A DNA stretch of 64,000 bases, taken from the NCBI RefSeq assembly GCF_039680535.1, contig NZ_JBDKSS010000013.1:659216-723215 (forward strand), given 5' to 3'. Positions 60,579 to 64,000 of this stretch are shown here, piece by piece. A program made the position numbers and the translations under genes. The notes under the pieces are model-generated. The model saw nothing but the letters and a program-made list of their open reading frames with translations. It ran no database searches and was not told where the DNA came from. Numbering within the stretch: the first letter of the stretch is position 1; the number at the start of each line of letters is the position of its first letter. Source of the DNA: Parvibaculum sp039680535 (lineage in GTDB: Bacteria > Pseudomonadota > Alphaproteobacteria > Parvibaculales > Parvibaculaceae).

Positions 60579-61052
60579 TTACTTGAACTCGATCTTCAAA
60601 ATCTCGTAGCTCTTGCCGCCGCCGGGCGTGTTGACTTCGACGGAGTCGCCGACCGACTTGCTGATGAGCGCGCGGGCGATGGGGGAGGTGATGGAGACGC
60701 GTCCCTTCTTCACGTCGGCTTCGATCTCGCCGACGATCTGATATTTCACTTCGTCTTCCGTATCCTCATCGATCAGCGTGACGGTCGCGCCGAACTTCAC
60801 GGTCGAGCCCGAAAGTTTCGACACGTCGATGACTTCGGCACGGCTGATCTTGTCCTCAAGTTCGAGGACGCGGCTTTCGTTCAGGCCCTGCTGTTCCTTG
60901 GCGGCGTGGTATTCGGCGTTTTCCGACAGGTCGCCATGTTCGCGCGCCTCCGCAATCGCCTTGATGATGCGCGGACGTTCCACGGACTTCAGAAATCTGA
61001 TTTCTTCCTCCAAGGACTTGTAGCCCTCGGCGGTCATCGGAATCCGTTCCAT
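60579..61052 (-). CDS. greA: Transcription elongation factor GreA
   Basis: Rescues backtracked RNA polymerase by stimulating transcript cleavage. The 157-residue protein has the N-terminal coiled coil (ERPRIIKAIAEAREHGDLSENAEY (cut), with acidic tip DLSENAEYH) and the C-terminal FKBP-like domain (GRVSITSPIARALI). Usually follows carB in alphaproteobacteria, as here, after 183 bases with a terminator. Confidence 0.96.
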   Translation of the reverse strand: MERIPMTAEGYKSLEEEIRFLKSVERPRIIKAIAEAREHGDLSENAEYHAAKEQQGLNESRVLELEDKISRAEVIDVSKLSGSTVKFGATVTLIDEDTEDEVKYQIVGEIEADVKKGRVSITSPIARALISKSVGDSVEVNTPGGGKSYEILKIEFK

Positions 61053-61123
61053 ATCGGACGATCTCTCTCAAAAACAATCCTGCTCCGGTCGTTTGTGACC
61101 GGGCTGAGGATCGGCATTTGCCA

Positions 61124-61158
61124 ATAAAAACCCGCCGGGGCCTGTTTCCAGGCTCCGG
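61124..61158 (-). terminator. Rho-independent terminator of carB
   Basis: On the minus strand, CCGGAGCCTG pairs with CAGGCCCCGG (one mismatch) round a 4-base loop, then CGGG and TTTTTATT. 77 bases beyond the carB stop. Confidence 0.75.
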
Positions 61159-61235
61159 TCGGTTGGGTCTGGGTCAATTGTGGGCGAGGCGCGCGCCGAA
61201 GGTCAATTCCAGATTTCGGCCTTTCCGGCGCCGCG

Positions 61236-64000
<2,765 letters not shown>

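Overview
The window is GC-rich, densely coded chromosomal DNA of an alphaproteobacterium. Support for this comes from the prs-rplY-pth-ychF gene order, an lgt-midA-pgeF run, UbiK, COQ9-like TetR wording, an ELM1 (DUF1022) protein, a PetP/PetR-like MarR plus response-regulator pair next to ilvE, and short palindromic repeats typical of alphaproteobacteria. The many TetR and MaoC proteins fit a lipid- or hydrocarbon-using genus such as Parvibaculum, but that is a guess. No rRNA, tRNA, CRISPR array, transposase or prophage was recognised.

Layout. 1-5 kb: end of a TerC/CBS membrane protein, mtnA (methionine salvage), and a sulfatase overlapping its own formylglycine-generating enzyme. 5-7.7 kb (minus): an OhrR-type peroxide sensor upstream of glutathione peroxidase, then two MaoC dehydratases and a dienelactone-hydrolase-like protein with overlapping start and stop codons. 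7.8-17.1 kb: core housekeeping genes (ychF, pth, rplY, prs, a lipoprotein, Nudix, pgeF, midA, lgt, a ferric-reductase-like protein). 17.3-20 kb (plus): ubiK, ybjN, proC, a tiny membrane protein and a TetR regulator. 20-23 kb (minus): MarR, response regulator, histidine kinase and an NTF2-like protein, divergent from ilvE.

24-36.7 kb: moaE-moaD-pgsA, uvrC, folB with a PTR1/FolM-like reductase and a Na/Ca exchanger, a cupin, an acyltransferase, a VOC protein, a GIY-YIG gene bracketed by palindromic repeats, and uvrB. 36.9-43 kb: a giant GH18/NodB/GT2 fusion for a beta-linked amino-polysaccharide, a DMT exporter, DUF805, two tiny membrane proteins and DUF2244. 43.1-45.7 kb: four tandem paralogous TetR genes. 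46-52.9 kb: a MocR regulator divergent from a DUF1272 zinc-ribbon gene and a PPOX-like flavoprotein, an aspartate aminotransferase, Dps, a HAD phosphatase, and ahpC-trxB, so several peroxide and iron defences lie together.

53.3-60 kb is the most accessory-looking part: two glycosyltransferases, a methyltransferase, a 648-residue protein of unknown function next to a 2OG-Fe(II) oxygenase, and an ELM1 protein. A duplicated 3' scrap of the unknown gene, followed by a terminator, marks a past rearrangement. The window ends with an Lrp regulator, greA and most of carB.

The best candidates for undescribed biology are the unknown protein/oxygenase/ELM1 block with its remnant, the four-TetR array, the repeat-bracketed GIY-YIG nuclease, and OhrR paired with glutathione peroxidase instead of Ohr.
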